From NCBI GenBank assembly GCA_013176395.1, contig JABMLP010000020.1, forward strand, positions 186,001 to 250,000: DNA of 64,000 nucleotides. The letters run 5' to 3'. Within the stretch, counting starts at the first letter, position 1; each line of letters starts with the position of its first letter. Source of the DNA: Venturia oleaginea. Taxonomy: Eukaryota > Ascomycota > Dothideomycetes > Venturiales > Venturiaceae. The translations under genes and the position numbers were made by a program. The notes beneath the pieces were generated by a model. The model searched no databases and was not told the DNA's origin. It saw only the letters and a list, made by a program, of their open reading frames with translations. This document shows positions 10,948-20,647 of this stretch, in pieces.

Positions 10948-11073
10948 TGTCAAAAGATAGATGAAGCAGACTGAAGTCTGAATTGATGTGTGGGCTATCC
11001 GCGTATTTATACAATTGAGACTCGCATTCGAGCTAGTACAAATGAGGATAGAATGAAATGAGTTTATTTGACA
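10948..11073 (-). repeat. Copia 3' LTR (126 bp)
   Basis: Begins TGTCAAAAG and ends TTTGACA on the plus strand. It is identical by eye to 16167-16292. As the element is on the minus strand, this is its 3' LTR. Confidence 0.95.
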
Positions 11074-11085
11074 GCCCCCCTGCTT
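11074..11085 (-). promoter_or_regulatory. Copia polypurine tract
   Basis: On the minus strand AGCAGGGGGGC lies directly before the 3' LTR. This is the expected place and composition for the primer of plus-strand DNA synthesis. Confidence 0.7.
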
Positions 11086-11231
11086 GAAGCAGACCAAAAT
11101 TGTGTAAATGAAGTGAGTACACAAAAAACATCCCAGAGGGAGGAGGAGGTGCCAAAGGGGCAGAGAGAGAGACCGCCAGTAGGCTAACCGCATTGAGACG
11201 ACGTACAGCTGAGGAAGCGTCGCCAATCGAC

Positions 11232-14200
11232 TCAGAATGAGGGCCAAGGTATCGCGTCAATTACGATTCCAAGTGCAGCCCTGAACAGCTCAAAAGTAGG
11301 CTTCGGTAGCCCTTTGGTGAGGCCGTCAGCAACCATCCTTGCAGTGCGTACATATTTGAGGATAATTGAACCATTGGCAACCTTCTCGCGGATCCAGTGT
11401 TCTTTGAGGTCCATGGCTTTGTTTCGGCCGTGAGATTGAGGGTTCTTTGCGAGGGCAATAGCTCCTTGGTTATCGGCGTAAATGACTGTAATGGATGGAC
11501 CAAATTCAGGGTTGATCTCGTGAAGCAATCGCTGCAGCCAGATGGCTTCTTTCGCTGCATTCGTCTGACCAATGTATTCGGCTTCGCAAGTAGAGAGTGA
11601 TACCGTGGCTTGTCTCTTGGATTGCCAGCTAATTGCTGCACTGCCGATATTGAAAAGGTATCCGGAGGTTGATCTTCTTGTACCGACGTCACCGGCCCAG
11701 TCAGAGTCAGTGAATCCGACGAGGTTTTCGAGTTCGCCCTGATAGACGAGTGATGCAGAGAGAGTGCCCTTGAGGTAACGAAAGATATCCTCGACGAGGG
11801 CCCAGTGTACTGCGTTCGGGTTGGCTGCATAGCGACTGACGAGGGAGACTGCAAAGGCGATATCTGGCCGTGTGCCTAGCATTGCATACATCAGTGACCC
11901 GACGGCAGACTGATATCTGGTTTTGAAGTAAGGGTCAGCAAGGTAACCTTCCTCCGCAGGTTCTGGCTTCGCAGATGGGTTGATTGGGATGGGTTTAGAG
12001 TGACAGTCGGTGAAGCCGTGATCCTCGAGAATCTTCGTGATGTATGCAGTTTGATTGATGGAGATTGAGCGATTCTGGCGATCTCTGTGAAGCAACATTC
12101 CGAGATAGAACTTTGCCGGCCCTAGATCAGTCATCTGAAAACGCTTATTTAAGGCCTTTTTCAGGAGATTAATCTGTCGCATGTCGGGACCGATGAGCAG
12201 AAGATCGTCAAAATAGATAGCTACGAACAGCTGCCCTTTGTGGAACACACTAAAGTCGCTATCCAGCATCGAGAAGCCAAGGGAGACGAGGAAGGCGGAG
12301 AAGGTATCATACCAAACCCTCGGGGCTTGTTTGAGACCATACAGCGCTCGATTGAGTAGGCAATAGTCATGACCGATTTCGAAACCACGCGGTTGACAGA
12401 CCTAGATACGTTCATCAATTTTGCCGTAGAGTAACGCGGTCTTGACGTCCATCTGCTCGATCTCCCAATCGAGGGAGGCAGCGATTGCAAACAGAGCTTT
12501 GTATGTCATCGGCTCCACCACAGAAGCGAAGGTATCGTGGAAGTCAATGCCGTATTGTTGCTCGAAACCTCTTACCATAAATCTGGCCTTGAATCGTAGA
12601 ATAGCGCCATCGGTGCCGCGCTTTAGTTTAAACACCCACTTACCCGTCAGTGGCTTCACGCCTGCTGGGAGCTTCGTGAGTGTCCAGACTTTATTCTCAT
12701 CCATTGAGCGCATCTCATCGTTCATGGCCTTGAGCCACTGAGGGGCGTGAGGTGAGGTGATGGCTTGATTATAGGTTGTAGGTTCGAAGGGTTCAGGTGA
12801 AGCTGCTAGGCTTAAGAATGAGAGAAGGTAGTAAGCAGAGGCTTTTGCGACGTTCGCGTGAAAGGCCAGCGTGGCTTCAGTTCGAGTGAGGGTAATGGGA
12901 GCGCGATCGTGGGTAGGCTTGTATTCAGCCATGAGCTTCGTAATCTCTATAGCTTTGTCAACTCCGTGTAATGATATGAATGAGTTCAAGCCAGCGGCCT
13001 CACGAGCGCGTTGACTTGGAAGATTGGGGCGGCGTGTTCTTGTCGCAAGAGAATGAGTGTCTCGCGGTGGCTCTGACCCCATTACTGATGGAGGGTCAGA
13101 GAGTCCTGATGAATCGGAGTGGTTGGAGGCCTCATCTTCATCATTGATGGGAGGTTCAACGCGTTGAAGTGACGGAGAGCGCGAGATTAGTGACTTCGCA
13201 ATGCCGTCAGAAGAAGGGTGATAGCAATGGCGCTTGCGCTTCTTTGACTCGTCGGCTTTAAAGGTTACTGTACGAATGAGGGCTCCAGTTGGTGTCAGAA
13301 TCTTGTAGATACTATTACCTTCGAAGCCCACAAACGTGCCGTAGAATGAGCGATCTTTGAAACCCTTGGACTTCTTTGTAATGGCCCAACCCCCGCTGCC
13401 AAAGATGATGAAGTTCTCAAAGGTCGGTGCCATTCCATACCATGCCTCGTAGATGGTCATTGAACCGCTGGGATGCATCATCCTCACGTGAACGTAGTTC
13501 GCATGAGCGTAGGCCAAAGGCCAGTACTTCGCTGGAAGTCTTGAGGCGATGAATGAGGGGTTGGCCATAGCCATGATAACTCCATTAAAGCGCTTGGCTT
13601 TTGGGTTCTGCTCAGGATTGTAGGGAGTTGTGCGATGATGTGTGATGCCCTGGGTAGCTAAGGTAGCCTCGCTCTCCTTGTCAACGTACTCTCCACCGTT
13701 GTCAGTGTGGTAGTAGTGAATCCGGAGGGTAGCGGTCTCATGGGTGAGCTTGAATTTCTGGAATAGCGGGAAGTCTTCGTTTTCGTGCTTGATGAAGTGA
13801 ACCTCCGAGTAGCCGGTGAAGTCGTCGATGAATGAGACTACATATAGCTCTCCGCGGAAGCCCCGTGTTGGGTAGGGACCAGTTACGTCCCAATGGATGA
13901 TATCGAGTTTGAATCTCCCGCGAAGAAGATGTCCTGTGTGCGAAGCCCGCTTCATCTTACCACGCATACATGCCTCGCATGGTGGGTCTCGATTTACTGG
14001 CTTTGAGAGGTCCATTCCGGTGACCATTTTCTCTAGCGCACGAACCCTTGGAGGGCTGATGTGTGCTAATCTTTCATGCCAAAGTTGCAAGGTGTATGCA
14101 TTAACAGCGGCAAAGGAGACTGGGTCTCGACGAAGATGGAGAGGGAAGACGCCATTGATGCGCCCTTTGTTGAGGAGTTGGTCGAAACTGAGTAGATTAA

Positions 14201-15213
14201 CGCCGGCTTCAGGGCAATGTTCGACGCCCGTGAAGTCGATAGGTCTTGTAGAACCACTCGTAGTAGTTACCCAGAGGCGAACGGTTCCGGTACCGATGAC
14301 TTTGGCGGTAGATCCAGAAAGACCATTGAACTGACGCTGTTCGAGGGGCGTGAGAGGTGTGTATTTGATGAATGCATCTCGATCCCAGGTAAGGTGTCTC
14401 CAACAAGCGCTATCAAGTAGCCACTGCTTCAGTAGTCCCTCCCATGCAAACGAGTCCGAAGGAGGAGGCTTTATTGAGCGAGCCACGAGCGAAGGGACTT
14501 CATTCTTGGTAGAGGCTTCTTTGGCAGCTGAAGTGCCGGCCCTGGGGCGCTTGTTGTTATAGTTCTGATGATTCCGATGATTCTGATCTTGAGGTCTGCG
14601 GATGAAGCACTTGTTCTCGCCCTTGATGTGGAACAGCTTGTTGCAGGAAGTACAATACTTTGCGTGCACTTTAGCAGTGTCTCCGATGACTTCCTTTGCG
14701 TAGATTCCGTTCTCAATCATGGTGAGAGGAGCAGCCAGTGCTGGTGCGAACATTGCGATATTTTCTTGGGCAGAGTGAGTCTTTTCTTCATTTCTGGCGC
14801 GGGCAACAGTCTCATCGAAAGAGATTGGCTCATTGTCACCAACCTTGAGGATAGCGGCAGTCTGATTGAACGAGCTGATGGATGTGGTGAAGGCAGGGCC
14901 AAGGTTTCCGAGATAATGTTGGACGATGAATGGTCCTGGCAGCTCAATGCCGGAGTCTAGTTCTTTAAAAGCGCGAAGAAGTCGCCTGAATTCAGCCGTG
15001 TAGGCAGCAAGATCTGTAAAGTTGGTGTACGAGATGTCCTTCCATTCTCTACACAGTTGCGAGAAGGTTCCAGCTCCTTGAGGCTTCAATCGGAGAAGTT
15101 CATTTGTTAACTTCTGAACGGTGTCGTACTTGTCCTCATCTACAACCCATGATTCTGCTTCTATGCCGAGGCGAGTACAGATACCAGAGAGTGCAATCTC
15201 TTGAGAGTTGGTT
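11232..15213 (-). CDS. Copia Gag(C-terminal part)-Pol with one internal stop
   Basis: Reading down from about 15213 the frame codes the C-terminal part of Gag (NELLRL..., UBN2-like) and a knuckle-like CTSCNKLFHIKGENKC. A protease site follows that reads LLDSAC where copia normally has D-S/T-G. Next come the GAG-pre-integrase motif LWHERLAH...CEACMRGK, the integrase core (DVTGP..., HTDNGGEY) and reverse transcriptase (WVFKLKR, MDVKTALLYG). A TAG stop at 12402-12404 interrupts it. The same frame continues to 11232 with NRALYGLKQAPR, the YFDDLLLIG active-site block and RNase H (FTDSDWAGD, STCEAEYI). With one UAG and an altered protease motif this copy probably depends on another for movement. 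Confidence 0.85.
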
Positions 15214-15673
15214 CAAATGGTACAGCCGCGGCCGCAGTGCTGGCTGGCGCCGAAGGATGTTTGACGAGGGATCTCCAGTTGTTGTGTAGCAAATATGTAT
15301 TTACTAACTTGATCCACTGGGTGACAGAGTACCGATCTTCGAGCATCGGGATGTCTTTGATTCTGAAAGAACCGCCTTCAGACATAATTGAGATGGTTAC
15401 CGAAGCAGGAAGTTTAGATGTGTTACCGACAGTGATGTGTACGGCCAGAGGTTTGAGATTGTTACTGTAGTTTGTACAGCCAGAGTAAAGGTCTTTTTGT
15501 TTGTTACCGACAGAAATGTGTACGGCCAGAGGTTTGAAATTGTTACTGTAGTTTGTACAGCCAGAATAAAGGTCTTTTTGTTTGTTACCGACAGAAATGT
15601 GTACGGCCAGAGGTTTGAAATTGTCACTGTTGTTTGTACAGCCAAAATGAAGGTCTTTTGGGAGCCACGGCAA
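15161..15673 (-). CDS. Copia Gag, N-terminal part, with 27-residue tandem repeats
   Basis: A 170-residue frame in a different register from the downstream Gag-Pol. It contains three tandem copies of a 27-residue unit (core FKPLAVHISVGNKQKDLYSG) and then a region with IKDIPMLEDRYSVTQWIKLV, which resembles the start of copia Gag (DUF4219/UBN2-like). The frames overlap at 15161-15213, so continuity needs a frameshift there. That could be programmed or a mutation. The annotated first codon is uncertain. Confidence 0.6.
   Translation of the reverse strand: MPWLPKDLHFGCTNNSDNFKPLAVHISVGNKQKDLYSGCTNYSNNFKPLAVHISVGNKQKDLYSGCTNYSNNLKPLAVHITVGNTSKLPASVTISIMSEGGSFRIKDIPMLEDRYSVTQWIKLVNTYLLHNNWRSLVKHPSAPASTAAAAVPFEPTLKRLHSLVSVLASA
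15422..15660 (-). repeat. 81-bp tandem repeat in copia Gag, three copies
   Basis: GTTACCGACAG recurs at 15422, 15503 and 15584, a period of exactly 81 bases or 27 codons. The first and third units differ from the middle one at a few positions. The length keeps the reading frame open. Confidence 0.9.
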
Positions 15674-16150
15674 TCAATGAGGATCTCTTTTGAGCAATAG
15701 GAAGGGCATGATGGTGAAGTCTCTGACGTTGAGGCGACTAAAGTGCGATAATAGAGTCGTAAAACGGGTCGTGCAGTTGCAGGAGCGGTTTTTAGGCGTC
15801 AATTAAGGATCGTTGGTAGGTCTCGACGCAAGGTAGTTCAGCTGCAGGCCTCGTATTGGTCTCAAGAGTCATTGATCGTGGTGGTGAGGCTGCAGAATGG
15901 TTAGCTCTCAATCATACTTGTGGAGATAGTTTTGTTTTGATGAAAATCCTAAGCCTTCAATAGACGGGAAAATGTTGATCCAAAGTATAGAGAGCTGTGA
16001 TTGGCTGTATCACTTCAACTCCAAAGGGGTTTCCATGTAACTCGGCCAGATGTCCGATAATAATGCCAACGGCGCGGAGCCAAGCAAAGTCCTTGCGGTC
16101 TGCTACGTAGTAGAAGGTAATTTGTATGGTGGGCACAGCGATAGCGCAAA

Positions 16151-16166
16151 GCCCGGGCTCATAACC
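16151..16166 (-). promoter_or_regulatory. Copia primer binding site (initiator tRNA-Met anticodon half)
   Basis: Directly after the 5' LTR the minus strand reads GGTTATGAGCCCGGGC. Its complement contains GGGCTCATAACC, the anticodon stem-loop of initiator tRNA-Met. Priming by an internally cleaved tRNA-iMet is established for Drosophila copia. Use here is inferred from the match. Confidence 0.8.
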
Positions 16167-16292
16167 TGTCAAAAGATAGATGAAGCAGACTGAAGTCTGA
16201 ATTGATGTGTGGGCTATCCGCGTATTTATACAATTGAGACTCGCATTCGAGCTAGTACAAATGAGGATAGAATGAAATGAGTTTATTTGACA
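16167..16292 (-). repeat. Copia 5' LTR (126 bp)
   Basis: Identical by eye to 10948-11073. It is followed on the plus strand by the second AGTAT target duplication. Identity of the LTRs indicates a recent insertion. Confidence 0.95.
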
Positions 16293-16849
16293 AGTATGAG
16301 AGAGCCTGCGGGTTCATTGCTCTGCGCCCAGGCGAAGAATCATGTCGAAAGGACGAAGTCTGTGTGGATAATCCACGCCGTCCTAAAGGAACTTGTGGTT
16401 TGGCTTGCGATGGGCCCGGAATGTGCGTCAAGTAGGTTTTGCGTATGTATTGACTGATAATACCAAACTAATATATGACCAGGCCAGTCTTCTGCGGCGG
16501 CTTTGCTGGAATCAGGTGCAAAGAAAACAATAAGATCTGTGTTGATGATCCGAGGGATAAGTGTGATCCCCGAAATGGAGGAGCTGATTGTGGAAGTATC
16601 TGCGTGTAGCAGTGTATATATATGTACTTGCACTCCTTTGCCATTTAGCACAGCCTCGATCTTTTATCCCATTTTTGTCACCGCCAACTCACACAGGGAC
16701 CCATCTCTTTTTTAAGGTGTTTTGTACCTTAGTTTATGGTATTCTCCTACTGTCAGCGCAGAACCTCACCTCCTCTTATTTCCAAAGGAATTACGACACT
16801 ATCCATCGTACGAACAAAATTTGGCCTGAATAACTATGTTGGAATCACC

Positions 16850-17325
16850 ACGCTTGAGCACAGCCTTAGGAAGAGACCTATCATACTTGGAAGAAGGCAA
16901 TATCTGCTTCACCAAACACAATGATAAACAACATGCTTCAGGCCTTCTCTGCCGCACCAGGGAAGACTGTCCTATGCTATCTAGGAAAGCATGCGCGACG
17001 TTTTGTCAAACATGTGTTCCGGGTCCTCCAACTTCTACATTACCAAGATCAACGGAGACACCGATACCGTTTGATCCACCAATTATCCTTCGAGGGAGGT
17101 ATCTATTGGCCACAGTCCAAGGCAAAGGAATGTGCATCCGAGCTCTCCTGCTCGACGAGTGCGAAATGCGACAACCCAAAGACCGGAGCATGTCCGAAGT
17201 TTTGTCAGACGAAAACTGCCACGTCAACTCAAGGTTGTGTTCGTGAACTCAATTTCAATGCAGCCAGCAGAATCTTGGCAGCACATTTCCAGCCCGATGC
17301 ATTGAATACAGACGTGATCGCGATT
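16850..17325 (+). pseudogene. Second cysteine-rich remnant
   Basis: Two similar Cys-rich modules lie in different frames. One near 16945-17035 reads LLCRTREDCPMLSRKACATFC; the other near 17125-17215 reads CASELSCSTSAKC...ACPKFC. A frame change lies between them around 17050-17110, and I found no good intron there. The spacing of cysteines suggests a duplicated secreted domain related in style to, but not the same as, the modules at 10153-16611. No confident start codon or signal peptide. Probably a degraded neighbour gene or a lost 3' part of the same locus. Confidence 0.35.
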
Positions 17326-19208
17326 TGAATATGTTCTTAGATCCTGCCTAGAAGGTTTTTCTGCGACAAGAATTGAGACAAATTCTCTCATTAATGAGAA
17401 TTCTCTTCGCTAATTGGTTAGAATCCTTAATGCCGATGCTGGTAGCATTTAGTTTTGAATCTTTTTTTTTAAAAGAATTGAAAAACCCTACCATCGGCAT
17501 TTAAAATACGAACTCAACCCTGCATTCGACATGTTAGCCAAGAAACCTCTGCTAATTGCATTAAAATCGCGTTAACGAACATGTCCCAATGTTCACGCAG
17601 TTGTCATTGCTAACACCATACCTCCTTGAATACGGCATCTGTCGGACTTGAAAAGAATATGCACCCGGGCTCGTCTGCGCCACGAATGGAAAGTGCGATG
17701 TTGGTCCGAGGGGTGTAGCTTGTGTAAGATCCTATCGATAGAGAAGTTGTAAGTCCCTCGCCCCGTACACGATTCTTCTTCTCGCCCAGGACCAGGAAAA
17801 TCACGCAGCAACCCAGTCAATTGAGTAGTGGCGAAAGGCTGTAGCAAAATGACATGAAATATTCATTGACGAAAGTGAGTTGATAAAGTGAAGAAGCATA
17901 GTGGCTTGATCAATTCAGTTCCGTCCCTGGTATAAAGAAATCGAAATGACCGTTATTTATACCTGGGGCCCTATTGCTCTAGATCGACATCGATGAATTT
18001 CTGGCAGTTTCCAAGAAGAGGATCGCCGGAGGTACATCAATATTTATCCTAATTTATTTCGGTGTGGCAAAACTGCGAGGGACACTGAATTAATGTAGCT
18101 ATTATAAAGGTAAAATTACTTGTGGACCTTGATGCTGCCAATCGTAAAGATGGCATGAAAGTCAAATCGTGGCTGGAAGAAAGAGCATCAGCAACTCACG
18201 AGACGACCGGAGATGTTGATTCATGTAAGATCCGCCGACAATCAGCTCAATATCTTGTTCATGACTGATGATTATAAACTCCAAACTGAGAAGTTCCCAA
18301 ACTTTCCTGAAGTCGCCGATACTTTCTCTTTCGTTGCAAGCAAGGTACTGACTCGTTTTTGTAGCAATGTCTTTGATTGGGAGCCCGCAAACGGCAACTT
18401 TCAGAAGGTCATTTTGGGTAGTATATACGCTGGTGTTGATGCCCAGACGACGCCATCGGAACATTCCAAGCTGCCACTGAATGATGGAAATTGGGGAAGC
18501 TTCGCGAGCTATGCCACCTCGGCCCCTTCCGCCTGAACTTGATGCCACGGCTAGTGCTTCTAGTGGCCCCGATAGAAGTACGACTGTCTCTTCGACGTCG
18601 ACGGTTACGCCGGGGAAATCGAAAAAGAGGGACAAAATGATCGAATATGTACGCGTAACGCATTGATATGTCCGGCTGTTGCTCTTATTTGAACTCTTAG
18701 CGATAGAATCGGTTTGGCGCCGTATGATATTATTTAGATACTCCTGGTTTGCGTGGGTAGTAGGATCTGGTTTCTAAAGAACATGTTATTGATATGAACA
18801 TGTTGCTTAGGGAAGATGTTGCGTGCGCACTGGATTAGCTTCTCCTTTTTTCAGCTTGAGCCGTCACATTGGAAACAGATATATGATAAGCTGGTCCGCA
18901 GGAACAACAACGCGTCTTGATCTACGTGGCAAAGAGTGTTAGCTCATTGTCAACCGGGCAGTTCGATACCGAAGAAAAGCCCCCAGCATATAGAAGAGGC
19001 AGTGGTTTCTGCTGAAGGAAGTGTATCGATGCTTGATGTTGATATTGATGTCGTTGATGTTGTTGTTATAAAGTCCTGAAGACGCGACGAAGATCAGCCG
19101 CCTCCAACCCGACCTTCTCCATGCGGCTAGATCGACTTCCCGTCTCATCTCAACTTCAACCCATCATCTCTCCACAACAACGATTCCATCTCACATCCCA
19201 AAACCAAA
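17326..19208. other. Region with no convincing gene
   Basis: Apart from the small Cys-rich fragment at 17640-17757 I see no supported gene. There is an inverted repeat (TGCCGATGctGGTAG at about 17431 and CTACCATCGGCA at about 17490) and a 14-base palindrome near 17390. ORFs of 107 (plus, 18213-18536) and 157 codons (minus, 18162-18635) overlap one another and have no motif that I recognise. A (GTTGAT)-like low-complexity patch lies at 19035-19070. Confidence 0.35.
17640..17757 (+). pseudogene. Third cysteine-rich fragment
   Basis: The frame KEYAPGLVCATNGKCDVGPRGVACV resembles the Cys-rich modules just upstream (C-x5-C-x8-C spacing). It is open only for about 30 codons and stops at TAG. This suggests that the cysteine-rich array once extended further. 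Confidence 0.3.
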
Positions 19209-20469
19209 ATGGGCGTCGAAACCGACAATGCCCGCCCGATAGCGATCCTAGCCTCTTACCTCGCCCTCGCCGCTGCCCTCACAATCTCAATCGTAAATTC
19301 CATCGCCGCACGGCACGCTCAAACCACAAAATCAAACTTCGAGAATGCGAAAAGAGCAAGTGAGAGGAAGGATATAATCACTTTATTTTCTCTCCTAGCA
19401 ATAGGAAGTCTGGGCGTCACGTGGTTTTACATGTTTTCGTTCTTTGCACGGTCCTATTCCGATTGGGCTTTTATTCAGGCTGCGAGGAGGTTTGAGGGCA
19501 TTTCAGGGGTAGGGAATATCGACTTGGGGAGTTGGTTGAGGGATAGTAAGTTATTCAAGGAAGCATGGGGGATTGCGATGGCGACGAAGGGGCGGTGGTG
19601 GTGGACGCAGCAGATTTTTTCGTGGACTACGTTTTGGAGTTTTTGGGTTGGTGTTGAAGGTATACATTCTGCTTTTCTTTCTTATCGTCCAAATTGTCAC
19701 TCCTTCCCACTTTGATCATCAATCATCAAGAAAAGTGTGCAGCGAGGGCATTAGAATCAATTGACGAACTGGTGAAAGTTTGAGCTCAAAGCTGATGTAA
19801 TTCCTAATAGGATATCGCCAAAAAATTCCCTCGCCATACAAATTCATGCTGCTAGGACAGATCGTGGCAATAAGCTTTGCGACGAATCTATTCTTCCTTG
19901 CCATACTCGTCTCACCACCAACCTCGACGTCTTCCACAAGCGCCAGCGAGTGCGGATTCGACACCGCCTCGACAACCGACCCAAGAGACAAAGTCCCAAA
20001 ACAAGACTCAAGTACCTCCGAACCTGCCATAAATGAAGTCTCGAAGAAACAAGACGGCGACAGCCTCACCTCCTTCTTCTGCCTCCAATTCCTAATCCTC
20101 CCCGGTCTCGGCAGCGCAGCCGTTCTTCCAACCTTACTGGGAACACCTCAGTTCATGCCAACGCTGCTTATCCCGCACCTCTTGCTTCTTGTACCACCGC
20201 TTCTCGCGTACTTCGCCTCCGATTTCTCATTTGCAAGGGGAATCCTTGAGAGTATTGGGAGAGTCAAGGAGAAATTGTATACCACTATCATAATAGCCAG
20301 TGTGGTGTTGTTCGGGTGGAGTACTTATGCTGCTGTTGGTGAAAATGGGTGGACAGGGATAAGAAGTGCGTTGTATAGCCATCCTGCTGTTAGCTCTGTG
20401 GGTTGGGATGTTATTTGTTGCTGGGCGAGTTGGGGGATCTGGAATGTGTTCGGCCCTGACTCGGAGTGA
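19209..20469 (+). CDS. Multi-pass membrane protein, function unknown
   Basis: Two exons, 19209-19659 and 19811-20469, give 369 residues. The intron has GTATAC...CCTAATAG ends and splitting the Gly codon keeps the frame. The ATG at 19209 follows CCAAA. Hydrophobic segments suitable for membrane helices are at about residues 10-30 (AILASYLALAAALTISIV), 55-80 (LFSLLAIGSLGVTWFYMFSFF), 135-150, 160-185 (MLLGQIVAISFATNLFFLAIL), 235-255, 265-285 and 300-320. The loop at about 185-225 is rich in Ser/Thr/Asp/Lys. It looks like a seven-helix protein of the fungal endomembrane, but I recognise no family. Confidence 0.75.
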
Positions 20470-20647
20470 GGTGAAAGGATGAAGAATGAATAAGGCAACT
20501 CAAAGCACGCTTGTATCTGTTTTCTCTGTAGAGACCTCGTCTTTGGAAAGGTGAAGTTAATCAACCAGCCTTGTTAACGCGGCTGTTCGGCTAGCCAGAC
20601 TATGGATATAAAACTTGAAACCCCCATACATACACGATCCATCCAGT

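Larger units (their letters stand above)
10948..16292 (-). mobile_element. Ty1/copia LTR retrotransposon, recent insertion
   Basis: A 5345-bp element coded on the minus strand. Its 126-bp LTRs (10948-11073 and 16167-16292) look identical base for base and have TG...CA ends. They are flanked by the 5-bp target duplication AGTAT (10943-10947 and 16293-16297). Next to the 5' LTR lies a primer site matching initiator tRNA-Met, and next to the 3' LTR a purine tract. Domain order is Gag, protease, integrase, reverse transcriptase, RNase H, which defines the copia group. The coding region has a frame change in Gag and one internal TAG, so the copy is probably not autonomous. Confidence 0.95.
10153..16611 (+). 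pseudogene. Secreted cysteine-rich modular protein gene, disrupted
   Basis: The first part (10153-10552) encodes a hydrophobic leader (LPTLLFTALSATYTFA) and two Cys-rich modules. A repeated pattern C-(x)n-C-x2-DExCxDDPxxxxGxCGxACDxPGxCVK follows. Further modules lie at about 10810-10947 (CKADELCVDKP...), 16296-16435 (CGFIALRPGEESC..., ending CGLACDGPGMCVK) and, after an intron with GT at about 16432 and AG at 16482, at 16483-16611 (CGGFAGIRCKENNKICVDD..., ending CGSICV-stop). A copia element sits between 10947 and 16293 and splits the gene. The codon at the expected start is TTG in ACCACCTTG context with no in-frame ATG after the previous stop, so the start seems lost. The region 10560-10800 is also degraded. 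In life this would be a secreted Cys-rich, effector-like protein; the function is unknown. Confidence 0.65.

Noticed and set aside
18162..18635. 157-codon minus-strand ORF and the overlapping 107-codon plus-strand ORF
   Set aside because: They overlap one another and neither shows a known motif or splice context; not enough to call a gene.
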